NCBI GenBank assembly: GCA_021151765.1
Contig: JAGKWR010000001.1
Location: 124,001 to 188,000 of the forward strand
DNA length: 64,000 nt
Source: Alphaproteobacteria bacterium
GTDB taxonomy: Bacteria; Pseudomonadota; Alphaproteobacteria; Rickettsiales; UBA1997
Reading direction: 5' to 3'
Made by a program: the position numbers and the translations under genes. The notes under the pieces are model-generated. The model was given only the letters and a program-made list of their open reading frames with translations. It was not told the DNA's origin and did no database searches. Positions 53,324 through 62,429 of this stretch are shown in pieces. Every line of letters starts with the position of its first letter. Position 1 is the stretch's first letter.

Positions 53324-53916
53324 TCGTTGCTAAACTCGTACTTTTTCATTTGTTTTAAGAAGTTCATTCCAAGAAGAGAGATATCAATATCAGACTGATT
53401 CACCGAAGCTTTTACATCACGAAAAACCAATCCTTCTATTTCTAGTTCCTTCAAATTCGTTGCTGCCGCCAATGCTTTACCATTAGCTGTTTGATATATT
53501 TGGTTAAAAACTAGTTGGTCGATATTAATTCCTGCTTTTTTCGCATCTTTTAAAGATAGAGATACATTAGTTGCGCCAGTATCAATCATAAATCTTATTT
53601 CAGAATTATTGATTTTGGCATTAATGTAGAAATGTCCATCTTGAGCGGCTTTGATAGTTATTTGGTTATCTTTTATTTGCGCTTTACTCGGATTTATTTC
53701 TCCGTTTATACGATTGGTTAGGTCTTCAAATTCAAAGCGATAACTGTAAGCAATAATAAGCAACAATGCTACAAATAGCCAAAGTGATAAGTATTTCAGT
53801 GTTTTTGACAAAGAAATTTCTTTGCGACTAAACAAACTGGTTAGCAAAATTATCAATAGTAACGCTGCGTAGATAAAGCTTTGCCAGTCATTATCGCTTA
53901 AGTTATGGAAGCTCAT
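53293..53916 (-). CDS. Retropepsin-like aspartic protease, TIGR02281 type
   Basis: The 207-residue protein has two N-terminal membrane spans (about residues 12-30 and 38-56) and a periplasmic retropepsin-like domain: GHFYINAKINNSEIRFMIDTGATNVSLS with the catalytic Asp-Thr-Gly, VFNQIYQTANGKAL, and DISLLGMNFLKQMKKYE. It is common in alphaproteobacteria, with unknown targets. It ends a compact minus-strand run and starts 4 bp after hisC. Confidence 0.92.
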   Translation of the reverse strand: MSFHNLSDNDWQSFIYAALLLIILLTSLFSRKEISLSKTLKYLSLWLFVALLLIIAYSYRFEFEDLTNRINGEINPSKAQIKDNQITIKAAQDGHFYINAKINNSEIRFMIDTGATNVSLSLKDAKKAGINIDQLVFNQIYQTANGKALAAATNLKELEIEGLVFRDVKASVNQSDIDISLLGMNFLKQMKKYEFSNDQLTLTAEGF

Positions 53917-53920
53917 TGCT

Positions 53921-54997
53921 TTAGAAATTTTTTAAGATTTTTAGAACTTTTTCATTTTCTGCATCATCGCCAATTGAGATGCGCAGACAGCTAGGCAAAT
54001 TGTATGCTTGCATTTCACGTACAATAATGCCGTTCTCGAGTAATTTTTGATTGGCTTTCTGACAAGATTCAACGCTGCCAAAATCAATCAAAACAAAGTT
54101 AGCAATTGATGGATGAGCTTTTATTTTATTATTTTGCGCTAATTCGCTGAAAAATATTTCGAGCCATTTTTTGTTGTGAGCTTTTGATTTTTCAAAAAAT
54201 TCATTATCTTCCAAAGCAGCTACAGCGGCAACTTGGGCTGGTCCACCAACGTTAAAAGGGCCGCGAACTTTGTTTAAAATTTCTGCAATTTCCAGTGAGC
54301 TATAACACCAACCAATACGTAAACTTGCTAAGCCGTAAATTTTTGAAAAAGTGCGAGTAACTACAACGTTTGGGTGCTGATTGACTAATTCAATAGCATT
54401 TGGGTAATCCGATAATTCGACAAACTCTTCGTAAGCATGATCTAAAACAATCAGTACGTTTTTTGGGGTGTTATTTATTAGTTTTTCGACTTCATTTTTA
54501 TTTAAATAAGAACCAGTTGGATTATTAGGGTTAGCAATAAAAATGATTTTAGTTTTCGTTGTGATCGCTTCTAATATTGCGTCTACATCAGTTCTGAGAT
54601 TCTTTTCTTTAACTTTCACAGCTTTAGCGCCAACTCTTTTGGCAGAAATTGGATACATCAAAAAGCCATGTTCGCTGTAAATTATTTCATCATCAATTCC
54701 AGCATAAGCACAAGTGAGTAATGCAATAATTTCATCTGATCCAGCTCCACAAACAATTTGTTCTGCCGAAATATTATTTTTTTTTGCCAAAGCTTCACGC
54801 AAAAGAGTGCAAGAGCCATCAGCATAACGCATTAATTCTGCAGCATGATCTTTATAGCTTTGCAAAGCTTTTGGGCTTGAGCCTAGAGCATTCTCGTTTG
54901 AGGACAATTTTATGATTGTCTGTTGGCCGCTAATTTTAGCTTTTCCGGGTTTATAATTCTCAATTTCTGATAAATAAGAATGTGCTTGTAACTTCAT
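53921..54997 (-). CDS. hisC: Histidinol-phosphate/aromatic aminotransferase
   Basis: HisC transaminates imidazole-acetol phosphate in histidine synthesis and can also act on aromatic amino acids. The 358-residue protein has LSSNENALGSSPKAL, NPNNPTGSYL, LIVLDHAYEEF and TRTFSKIYGLASLRIGW with the Schiff-base Lys. It also has RISIGDDAEN near the end. Only hisH otherwise represents the pathway in this window, so an aromatic aminotransferase role is possible. It is 2 bp from parB. Confidence 0.9.
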   Translation of the reverse strand: MKLQAHSYLSEIENYKPGKAKISGQQTIIKLSSNENALGSSPKALQSYKDHAAELMRYADGSCTLLREALAKKNNISAEQIVCGAGSDEIIALLTCAYAGIDDEIIYSEHGFLMYPISAKRVGAKAVKVKEKNLRTDVDAILEAITTKTKIIFIANPNNPTGSYLNKNEVEKLINNTPKNVLIVLDHAYEEFVELSDYPNAIELVNQHPNVVVTRTFSKIYGLASLRIGWCYSSLEIAEILNKVRGPFNVGGPAQVAAVAALEDNEFFEKSKAHNKKWLEIFFSELAQNNKIKAHPSIANFVLIDFGSVESCQKANQKLLENGIIVREMQAYNLPSCLRISIGDDAENEKVLKILKNF

Positions 54998-54999
54998 AA

Positions 55000-55911
55000 T
55001 TAAGATAATTTTTTGATTAATTCTTGGATGGATTCGATATCAGAAAATTTGATCACAATTTTTCCGCTATTTTTAAAAGTGTTGTAAGAAATTTTGCTTT
55101 CTAAGCCTAATGCTGAAGAAAGTTTATGTTCTAACTCGTTTACATACTCACTATTAATAAATTTAACTTGTGATTCAGTTCTAACAAAAGCTGGGGTAAT
55201 TTGCGCTTTTTCTACTTTCTCATCACGAACTAAGTTTTCAACATCGCGAACGCTTAACGAGTCATTGACAATGCGGCTGGCTAATTTTTCAGGATTATTC
55301 GAATTAATAATAGCACGAGCATGTCCCATGGAAATTAATTTTTGGTCGAGATAATTGCGCACAACTTCTGGTAAAGTTAAAAGTCTTAAAAGATTGGTAA
55401 TATGACTGCGACTTTTACCGAGTCTTTTGGCGATTTGATCTTGCGTGTAAGCAAATTCTTGAATCAATTGTTTGTAGCCTTCAGCTTCTTCGATTAAAGA
55501 AAGATCGCTTCTTTGTACGTTTTCGATGATTGCTAATTCTAAAGCTTCATGATTATTAATTTTTTTAACAATCGCTGGAATATTCTCTAAACCAGCAACT
55601 TGAGAAGCGCGAAATCTTCTTTCTCCTGCAATAATTTCGTAATCTTCTTCCTCACCAGCTTTTCGTAAAACGATTGGTTGAATTAGACCATTTTCACGAA
55701 TTGAGTCGGCTAATTCTTCAATTTCAGTCTGGTTGAAATATCTTCTTGGTTGGTAAACGCCTGCTCTAATTCTATTAAGTGGAACTAGTTTAATAATATC
55801 GACAGAGTCTTTGAATTCACTGGCAATATCTTCTGGTTTTTTTGATTTGCTTTCACCAAGTAAGGCTGACAAACCTTTTCCTAATCTTTTTTCTTGAACT
55901 ATTTCTTTCAT
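55000..55911 (-). CDS. parB: Chromosome partitioning protein ParB
   Basis: ParB binds parS and spreads on DNA as a CTPase clamp. The 303-residue protein has the N-terminal KRLGKGLSALLGE ParA-contact motif, PRRYFNQTEIEELADSIRENG-type CTP-binding region (in parts), GERRFRAS, the HTH YTQDQIAKRLGKSRSHITNLL and a C-terminal dimerisation domain. It is encoded after parA and next to two parS sites, indicating the chromosomal partition locus, usually near the origin. Confidence 0.97.
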   Translation of the reverse strand: MKEIVQEKRLGKGLSALLGESKSKKPEDIASEFKDSVDIIKLVPLNRIRAGVYQPRRYFNQTEIEELADSIRENGLIQPIVLRKAGEEEDYEIIAGERRFRASQVAGLENIPAIVKKINNHEALELAIIENVQRSDLSLIEEAEGYKQLIQEFAYTQDQIAKRLGKSRSHITNLLRLLTLPEVVRNYLDQKLISMGHARAIINSNNPEKLASRIVNDSLSVRDVENLVRDEKVEKAQITPAFVRTESQVKFINSEYVNELEHKLSSALGLESKISYNTFKNSGKIVIKFSDIESIQELIKKLS

Positions 55912-55927
55912 TTTTCTCCTTCTTTAG

Positions 55928-55941
55928 GTTTCACGTGAAAC
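55928..55941. promoter_or_regulatory. parS site 1
   Basis: GTTTCACGTGAAAC is a perfect 14-bp palindrome equal to the core parS consensus bound by ParB. It lies between parB and parA. Confidence 0.95.
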
Positions 55942-55961
55942 TAAGTTAATATTGGAAATTA

Positions 55962-56750
55962 TTATTTGGAATCTTCACGATCTAAAATTTCTTTGGCCAA
56001 TTTTATGTAAGCAACTGAACCAGGGCATTTTGGATCATAAATTATTGCAGGCAATCCATGCGAAGGCGCTTCAGATAATTTAACGTTTCGAGGAATTGTA
56101 TTTTTGTAAACTTTATCTTTTAAGAAACTACGAACATCCATTTCAACTTGTTCGGTTAGTTTGTTGCGACGATCATGCATCGTTAAAATGATACCACTGA
56201 TTTTAAGATGATGATTTAAATTTTCTTTGACCAAATCCAAACTAGTTAGCAAGTGACTCAAGCCTTCGAGTGAAAAAAATTCACATTGCATTGGAATCAA
56301 AATAGAATCAGAAGCAGTTAAAGCATTTATTGTTAACATTCCAAGTGAAGGAGGACAATCAATTAGAATAAAGTCATAATCGTGAATAACTTCTTTCAAA
56401 GCTTTTTTCAAAATAAATTCTCTGCTATCAACTGAAGCCAATTCAATTTCGCAAGCTGACAAATCAACTGTGGAAGTGATGATATTTAAGTTGGGAATTC
56501 GTGTTGGAATTATGGCGCTTTTCAAACTGCACTCACCAATCAAAACTTCGTAAATTGTTTTTTGTCTTTGTGAGGGGCTGATTCCAAAACCGGTGCTTGA
56601 GTTACCTTGAGGATCAAGATCAATTAGTAAAACCTTCTTTTTTGCGGCTGCAAAAGCTGTAGTTAAATTTACGGTTGTAGTGGTTTTTCCAACACCGCCT
56701 TTTTGATTTACAATGGAAAATATTTTAGCTTTTTTGTGCGAATTGGTCAT
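55962..56750 (-). CDS. parA: Chromosome partitioning ATPase ParA
   Basis: ParA is the deviant-Walker ATPase that moves ParB-parS complexes on the nucleoid. The 262-residue protein has NQKGGVGKTTTTVNL with the deviant Walker A, LIDLDPQGNSSTGFG, LIDCPPSLGMLTINAL, and no N-terminal HTH, so it is the chromosomal type. It is followed after about 50 bp by parB; parS sites lie on both sides of it. Confidence 0.97.
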   Translation of the reverse strand: MTNSHKKAKIFSIVNQKGGVGKTTTTVNLTTAFAAAKKKVLLIDLDPQGNSSTGFGISPSQRQKTIYEVLIGECSLKSAIIPTRIPNLNIITSTVDLSACEIELASVDSREFILKKALKEVIHDYDFILIDCPPSLGMLTINALTASDSILIPMQCEFFSLEGLSHLLTSLDLVKENLNHHLKISGIILTMHDRRNKLTEQVEMDVRSFLKDKVYKNTIPRNVKLSEAPSHGLPAIIYDPKCPGSVAYIKLAKEILDREDSK

Positions 56751-56817
56751 GTTTTGACAAGTTTTTTGTTAAACTTTTTAAGAGATGCTCAAGCTAAAAA
56801 GGTTTTTTTGACTGTCA

Positions 56818-56837
56818 ATAGTTTCACGTGAAACTAT
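56818..56837. promoter_or_regulatory. parS site 2
   Basis: ATAGTTTCACGTGAAACTAT is a perfect 20-bp palindrome containing the parS core. It overlaps the last few codons and stop of tadA and lies about 70 bp before parA. Confidence 0.95.
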
Positions 56838-57280
56838 GATCTTTTTGACCTAAAAAATTTGACTAACAAATCAGCGGCTTCTGTTTGATTAATTCCAGAG
56901 TAAAGTTCTGGTCGATGATGACAAGATGAGCTATTAAAAATGCGTACGCCATTTTCAACTGCGCCAAATTTCTCGTCAGATGCTGCATAGTAAACCCGAC
57001 GAATTCTGGCTAAAGCAATAGCAGAAGCGCACATTGCACAAGGTTCTAGGGTTACATAAAGATCACAATTATCAAGTCGTGAGGAATTTTTTTTGGTCGC
57101 AGCTAAACGCAAAGCTAAAATTTCGGCGTGAGCCGTTGGATCTTTAAGATGTAAATTATTGTTATGAGCAACTGCAATTATTTCTCCATTTTCAACAATA
57201 ACTGCGCCAACCGGAACTTCATCTTTATCAAAAGCAATTTTGGCCTGATTTAATGCTTCTGCCATAAAATTATTTCTCAT
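56834..57280 (-). CDS. tadA: tRNA-specific adenosine deaminase
   Basis: TadA converts A34 to inosine in tRNA-Arg. The 148-residue protein has the zinc site TAHAEILAL with catalytic Glu, and EPCAMCASAI with both Cys. FGAVENGVRIF follows. The ATG at 57278-57280 overlaps the tatD end by 4 nt; a second in-frame ATG at 57265 is possible (MAEALNQAKIAF). The gene's end overlaps a parS site. Confidence 0.95.
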   Translation of the reverse strand: MRNNFMAEALNQAKIAFDKDEVPVGAVIVENGEIIAVAHNNNLHLKDPTAHAEILALRLAATKKNSSRLDNCDLYVTLEPCAMCASAIALARIRRVYYAASDEKFGAVENGVRIFNSSSCHHRPELYSGINQTEAADLLVKFFRSKRS

Positions 57281-58071
57281 AATTTTTGTGCTCTTTTAAA
57301 AATTGTGAAAAAGTTCTCGGTAGTTTGATGAGTAACTTCTGCGACTGATAAACCTTTTAACTCGGCAATAAAATCAACAACATATTTTGTGAAAGCTGGT
57401 TGATTAGTTTTCCCACGAAAGGGTACTGGTGCTAAATATGGCGAATCAGTTTCCACCAACAAACGATCAAGAGGTAAATATTTCACAATTTCTTGTAATT
57501 GCGTGGCATTTTTAAAAGTTACGATACCTGAAATTGAAATATAGATTCCTAAATCCAAAGCTTTTTCGGCTAATTCTTTTGAACTCGAAAAACAATGAAG
57601 CAGCGCCGGAAAATGATGATTTTTTTGTTCTGATTGTAAAATTTCCATCATATCCAAATCAGCGTCACGACTATGAATTATGATTGGTAAGTCGTTAATC
57701 TGAGAAGCTTTAATATGTTCGATAAAGCTCGATTTTTGCAAAGGAATGGCCGATTTATCGTGATAATAATCCAGCCCAGTTTCGCCAATTCCGATAATTT
57801 TTGGATTTTTTGCGCAGATGTCTAAAATTTCTTCAGCTTTGATATTTGGTTGCTCAGCCACATTGCACGGATGAATGCCAAGTGAAGCATAAATAAAGTC
57901 ATGTTTTTTGGTATAATCTAAGAGCAAATCAATTTCTGTAACGCGAGTACAAATTGTCTGCAGAATTTTGACATTATGGTTCAGCGCATTTTGGATGATT
58001 TCGTCGATGTTTGCTCCTTGTTTTTCGATCAAATCGAGATGGCAATGTGTATCAACTATATAATTTAGCAT
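57277..58071 (-). CDS. tatD: TatD-family metal-dependent deoxyribonuclease
   Basis: TatD-like enzymes are TIM-barrel metal-dependent nucleases linked to DNA repair or DNA degradation. The 264-residue protein has VDTHCHLDLI at the start, GIHPCNVAE, IGETGLDYYHD, PIIIHSRDAD, LLVETDSPYLAP. I chose the ATG at 58069-58071, as an upstream start would extend into nadD. It overlaps nadD by 20 nt and tadA by 4 nt. Confidence 0.95.
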   Translation of the reverse strand: MLNYIVDTHCHLDLIEKQGANIDEIIQNALNHNVKILQTICTRVTEIDLLLDYTKKHDFIYASLGIHPCNVAEQPNIKAEEILDICAKNPKIIGIGETGLDYYHDKSAIPLQKSSFIEHIKASQINDLPIIIHSRDADLDMMEILQSEQKNHHFPALLHCFSSSKELAEKALDLGIYISISGIVTFKNATQLQEIVKYLPLDRLLVETDSPYLAPVPFRGKTNQPAFTKYVVDFIAELKGLSVAEVTHQTTENFFTIFKRAQKL

Positions 58072-58588
58072 TTTTACGAATTTCGGTTGAAGAAATATTA
58101 AGATTTTGTGTCGGGAAAATTTCGAATTTGGGCAAACCATGTGAATTCGAAATTTTTTTGTAAATCTGAAAAGCTTTGGTTTGACGAATTTTTAGCAAAT
58201 ATTTTTCACGACTGAACACGACAATTGGCAACATTTTGATTAATTTGGTAAAATCATCCCATTGATGAAATTTTCCAAAATTATCAGCACCCATAATCCA
58301 GAAAAATTGGTGATTAGGGAATCTTTTTTGCAATTGATTGACCAATTTTACGGTGCGTATTTCATCAAAGTTTTTAACTAAAATTTTCGGACTTTTATCT
58401 GCAAATTTACGACATTTTTCGATGCGCGTTTCGTAACTTTCATAAATTGCAGGATCTTTGAACGGATTATGAGCAGTCGGAATCCACCAAATTTGGTTTA
58501 GCCCTAGCTTCTTTGTAGCAAGTTTGGAAATATGAAGATGTCCTTGATGCGGCGGGTTGAAACTACCGCCAAATAATCCGACGCGCAT
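58052..58588 (-). CDS. nadD: Nicotinate-nucleotide adenylyltransferase
   Basis: NadD makes NaAD in NAD synthesis. The 178-residue protein has GLFGGSFNPPHQGHLHI with the HxGH motif intact, WWIPTAHNPFK, FFWIMGADNF and ISSTEIRK near the end. I chose the ATG at 58586-58588, which overlaps the ubiA stop. A NadM-like but degenerate relative occurs at 27.9-28.8 kb, so this is the housekeeping enzyme. Confidence 0.95.
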   Translation of the reverse strand: MRVGLFGGSFNPPHQGHLHISKLATKKLGLNQIWWIPTAHNPFKDPAIYESYETRIEKCRKFADKSPKILVKNFDEIRTVKLVNQLQKRFPNHQFFWIMGADNFGKFHQWDDFTKLIKMLPIVVFSREKYLLKIRQTKAFQIYKKISNSHGLPKFEIFPTQNLNISSTEIRKNAKLYS

Positions 58589-59448
58589 TATCCTAAAAAT
58601 ATTGCAATTGCGATCATTAATCCGACCCAAAAATTATCTTTGAAAACTTTCAAGCATTTAGCTGAATCTTTAAAATCACAAAAAGTAATTTTTTGGATCA
58701 GTAAAAAAGATGCAGCAAAACTAATTAGATAAAAATGTATGCTTAATTTTGCGAGTAATCCGGTTAAAATTAGCAAAATAAACATTGCGATGCTGAGGCT
58801 AATTAAAATTATTTTAGGGTTGTTGGCAAATTTGATAGCACTGGATTTTACGCCGATTTTCAAATCATCCTCAATGTCTTGGTAAGCGTAAATTGAGTCA
58901 TAAATTAACGTCCAAATTATCGCTGCTAAATAAAGACAACAAGATGCTAAACTTAGGTGCCCTAAAATTGCTAAATGCGCCATCAAAATTCCGAAATTAA
59001 AGGCAAATCCCAGAAATATTTGTGGAAAATAAGTCACTCTTTTCATCAGAGGATAAATTGTTGCAAGAGCAAGGGCAATAAAGCCGGAAAGAATAGTCGC
59101 AAAGTTGAATTGTAACAAGATTAGTAATCCTAGAAAAAGCAAAAAAGTCAGTAAAATCAAAGCTTCTCTTTTTGAAACTGTGCCGCTGGCGAGTGGTCGA
59201 TTTTTGGTACGAGCAACAGCGCGATCGAAATTTTGATCAAAAATGTCATTAATTACGCAACCAGCAGAGCGCATAATAGTTGATCCCAAAGCAAATAACG
59301 AAATCAAAAATAAAAGCTGGGAAATATCTAAATGTGAGTTTTTTTCAGCTAAAAATACACCAAAAAGACAAGGTAAAAATAGTAAACCAATACCAATAGG
59401 ACGATTGATTCTGGTAAGTTGGATATAGTTTAGGAAGCGTTGAATCAT
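58588..59448 (-). CDS. ubiA: UbiA-type 4-hydroxybenzoate polyprenyltransferase
   Basis: UbiA attaches the polyprenyl chain to 4-hydroxybenzoate in ubiquinone synthesis. The 286-residue protein has about eight membrane spans, the first Asp-rich motif NDIFDQNFDRAVARTKNRPL (in parts) and the second YQDIEDDLKIG. It begins the minus-strand run ubiA-nadD-tatD-tadA-parA-parB-hisC, with 1-20 nt overlaps between the first four genes. Confidence 0.95.
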   Translation of the reverse strand: MIQRFLNYIQLTRINRPIGIGLLFLPCLFGVFLAEKNSHLDISQLLFLISLFALGSTIMRSAGCVINDIFDQNFDRAVARTKNRPLASGTVSKREALILLTFLLFLGLLILLQFNFATILSGFIALALATIYPLMKRVTYFPQIFLGFAFNFGILMAHLAILGHLSLASCCLYLAAIIWTLIYDSIYAYQDIEDDLKIGVKSSAIKFANNPKIILISLSIAMFILLILTGLLAKLSIHFYLISFAASFLLIQKITFCDFKDSAKCLKVFKDNFWVGLMIAIAIFLG

Positions 59449-59669
59449 TTAATGAAAAACTATTTTTAGGAATGAAGAGAGATAAATGTTTGATTTTTTT
59501 ATCTGCGATTTTAGCATGCGCCGCCTTTAAAATAATCTGCAAAGACGCTACCGCAAATCAAAATTTCTTTAAGTAAATTTTGATTTGCGGTAGCGCCGTA
59601 AAGTATCCTTCGACAACAAGCTTAGATTGGGTTTTAAAGACACTCTCTAGCAAATCAATTTTTTTCCAA

Positions 59670-61694
59670 ATGTTCAAATCGCATAAATTATTGATCGCTA
59701 ACCGTGGCGAAATTGCTTGCCGTATTATCAAAACGTGCCGCAAATTAGGAATCAAAACTGTTGCAGTTTATTCTGATGCTGATGCCAACTCTTTGTTTGT
59801 CCAAATGGCTGATGAAGCTGTAAATATTGGTCACTCGCCATCTTCACAAAGTTACTTGAACGTCGAAAAAATACTCGGCGCTATTAAAAAAACTGGCGCA
59901 ACTTTAGTGCATCCTGGTTACGGATTTTTGTCAGAAAATCGCGCTTTTGCTAACGCTTTAGAAAAAGCTGGCGTTACTTTCGTTGGTCCTTCAGTTCATT
60001 CAATTGAAGCGATGGGCGATAAAATTGAATCGAAAAAAATTGCCCTTGCAGCCAATGTGAGCACAGTTCCTGGTCATATGGGAATTATTAAAGATGCTGA
60101 AGAAGCGGCGCAAATTGCCGAAAAAATTGGTTTCCCAGTTATGGTTAAAGCTTCTGCTGGTGGTGGTGGAAAAGGTATGAGAATTGTATGGAAGTCAGAA
60201 GAAATGGCGGAAGCTTTCTTGTCAGCTTCAAATGAAGCGCGCAACAGCTTTTCGGATGACCGTATTTTTATCGAAAAATTTATCGAAAACCCACGTCATA
60301 TTGAAATTCAAGTTATTGCCGATAAGCACGGAAATACAGTATGTTTGGGTGAAAGAGAATGTTCAATTCAGCGTAATAACCAAAAAGTAATTGAAGAAGC
60401 GCCAAGCTCTTTCGTTGATGAAGTCACTCGTCAAAAAATGTACGAGCAATCAAAAGCTTTGGCTTCAAAAGTTGGATACTTCTCAGCGGGTACAATTGAG
60501 TACATCATGGATAAGAATAAAAATTTCTATTTCCTTGAAATGAACACTCGTTTGCAAGTTGAACATCCAGTCACTGAGTTGATCACTGGCCTTGATTTGG
60601 TTGAGTTGATGATCCGTATTGCTTTGGGTGAGAAATTACCTTTCAAACAAGAAGACATTAAATTGAATGGTTGGGCAATGGAATCTCGTATTTATGCGGA
60701 AGATCCAGCTCGCGGTTTCTTGCCTTCATCTGGTCGTATCAACCTTTACATCGAACCAGAAGAAAATGATCACGTGCGTGTTGATTCTGGTGTTTATGAA
60801 GGCGGCGAAGTGAGCATGTTTTATGATGCTATGATCGCGAAACTTTGTTCATACGGTAAAAATCGCCAAGAAGCGATTGAACACATGCGCCACGCTTTGG
60901 GAGCTTTTGCAATTGGCGGCGTTTCACACAATATCAGCTTTCTGGAAACTATCATGCGTAACGAAAAATTCGTGAGTGGTGATATTTCAACTAGCTTCAT
61001 CAAAAATGAATTCCCTAAAGGTTTCTCCGGAAATGAGCTAGATTCAGAATCGGAAGCTGTTTTCATGATCACTGCTTTGCACGTATTTTTGCGTAACTAC
61101 GAACGTAACGGTAAAATCAGCGGCCAGCTTTATCATCGCGAAAAACAAATTTCTGATCGTTGGGTTGTGGTGGTGGATGAAAAATCTTACCTCGTCAACA
61201 TTTTAGAGCGCGAAAATAACCGCATTAAAGTTGAGTGCGACAAAAAAGAAATCGAATTGGAAACTTCGTGGAACAACGGCGAGAAGCTTTTCCGTGGTAA
61301 AGTTAATGGCCACAATATTGGCGTAAAAATCAGAGAAAATAACAATACGGGAAGCTATTTATTGCAATATTCCGGCTCGGATGTGTTTGTCAGCGTAATG
61401 TCGCCGCGCAATGCTGAGTTGAACAAATTCATGCCAAAAATTCAGAAAAATGCTAAACCGGTAAACTTAACCTCGCCAATCACTGGTAAAATTATTCGCT
61501 TCAAAGTTAAAGAAGGCGACGAAGTGAAAGCTGGTCAAGAATTGGTGGTGATTGAAGCGATGAAAATGGAAAATATTATTCGTACAGATCACGATGTTAA
61601 AATCAGCAAAATCAAGTTTTCAGAAGGCGAAGCTGTTGGTATCGGCCAAGTTGTTATGGACTTCGTAAAAGAAGAAGTTGCTGACAAAAAATAG
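59670..61694 (+). CDS. pccA: Propionyl-/acyl-CoA carboxylase alpha subunit (biotin carboxylase plus BCCP)
   Basis: The alpha subunit carboxylates its biotin and feeds a beta carboxyltransferase. The 674-residue protein has KLLIANRGEIACRII, ATP-grasp with MVKASAGGGGKGMR, FLEMNTRLQVEHPVTE, a linker domain, and the C-terminal biotin domain with the biotinyl Lys in VIEAMKMENI. The long single-chain layout suits PccA or MccA more than AccC. I chose the ATG at 59670 (MFKSHKLLIANRG). No beta-subunit gene is in the window; bioB at 4.3 kb could supply biotin. Confidence 0.92.
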   Translation: MFKSHKLLIANRGEIACRIIKTCRKLGIKTVAVYSDADANSLFVQMADEAVNIGHSPSSQSYLNVEKILGAIKKTGATLVHPGYGFLSENRAFANALEKAGVTFVGPSVHSIEAMGDKIESKKIALAANVSTVPGHMGIIKDAEEAAQIAEKIGFPVMVKASAGGGGKGMRIVWKSEEMAEAFLSASNEARNSFSDDRIFIEKFIENPRHIEIQVIADKHGNTVCLGERECSIQRNNQKVIEEAPSSFVDEVTRQKMYEQSKALASKVGYFSAGTIEYIMDKNKNFYFLEMNTRLQVEHPVTELITGLDLVELMIRIALGEKLPFKQEDIKLNGWAMESRIYAEDPARGFLPSSGRINLYIEPEENDHVRVDSGVYEGGEVSMFYDAMIAKLCSYGKNRQEAIEHMRHALGAFAIGGVSHNISFLETIMRNEKFVSGDISTSFIKNEFPKGFSGNELDSESEAVFMITALHVFLRNYERNGKISGQLYHREKQISDRWVVVVDEKSYLVNILERENNRIKVECDKKEIELETSWNNGEKLFRGKVNGHNIGVKIRENNNTGSYLLQYSGSDVFVSVMSPRNAELNKFMPKIQKNAKPVNLTSPITGKIIRFKVKEGDEVKAGQELVVIEAMKMENIIRTDHDVKISKIKFSEGEAVGIGQVVMDFVKEEVADKK

Positions 61695-61712
61695 GTCGTA
61701 AAATATCCAAAG

Positions 61713-61763
61713 AAAAACCGTTCATTTAAAGGCAATTTCGGCCAAAAATGAACGGTTTTTTTT
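61713..61763 (+). terminator. Strong terminator after pccA
   Basis: AAAAACCGTTCATTT (61713-61727) pairs with AAATGAACGGTTTTT (61746-61760), extended by a T-run. The loop is 18 nt. It can also serve the minus-strand ccmB, which ends at 61779. Confidence 0.88.
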
Positions 61764-61778
61764 CGTCTAAAATTTGAC

Positions 61779-62429
61779 TTATTCAGCAGCGATTTTAACA
61801 ATTTTTGCTGTAGCGAAAACAGTGATTGAGCCAATAAATACAGCTAACCCAGCCAAAATTTCTAAATTATTATTACTCAAGCCGAGATCACCAATTCCAA
61901 GTAATAAAATCGGAATAATAAGTGGCATTGCAATCACTCCAATCAAAGGTGCGGAGTTATTGGCAATTGATAAACTACCGCAAAATCCGCAAATAAAATT
62001 GATGATTAAAGTTGCAAGAAACACACTTTTTAAAATGCTGTAAATCGTTTCTGTTCCTAAGTCGGCGATATATCCCAAAGGAATGATACTTAGAATTATT
62101 GGCACAGAATTTACCAGCCAATTGGCCAACATTTTTGCTAAAATAAAAATCTCAAAATTATTGAGCGAGTTGATGATTTGCTCGATAGTGCCGTCTTCAA
62201 AATCTTTTTTCAAAAACTCGCTAGTAGAAAAAATCAAAGCAGAGAGAATTGAAAACCAAATTATTGTTATTGAGTAAAATGCCAAAGATGATTGATTTTG
62301 TTGATTCTGCGCCAATAAAAAAAAGACAATTACCGAGATAACAAAAAACAAAAAGTTAGCCAAAATTTTGGTAATTTGACGAGAAGAAAGCAGTAAATCG
62401 TGAAGAAAAATTATCCAAAAAATCTGCAT
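61779..62429 (-). CDS. ccmB: Heme exporter protein CcmB
   Basis: CcmB is a membrane subunit of the CcmAB(C) transporter for cytochrome c maturation. The 216-residue protein has six hydrophobic spans, SSALIFSTSEFLKKDFEDGTIEQI-like (LIFSTSEFLKKDFEDGTIEQ), and PLGYIADLGTE. CcmA and CcmC are not adjacent. Its ATG overlaps the manC stop by one base. Confidence 0.88.
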   Translation of the reverse strand: MQIFWIIFLHDLLLSSRQITKILANFLFFVISVIVFFLLAQNQQNQSSLAFYSITIIWFSILSALIFSTSEFLKKDFEDGTIEQIINSLNNFEIFILAKMLANWLVNSVPIILSIIPLGYIADLGTETIYSILKSVFLATLIINFICGFCGSLSIANNSAPLIGVIAMPLIIPILLLGIGDLGLSNNNLEILAGLAVFIGSITVFATAKIVKIAAE

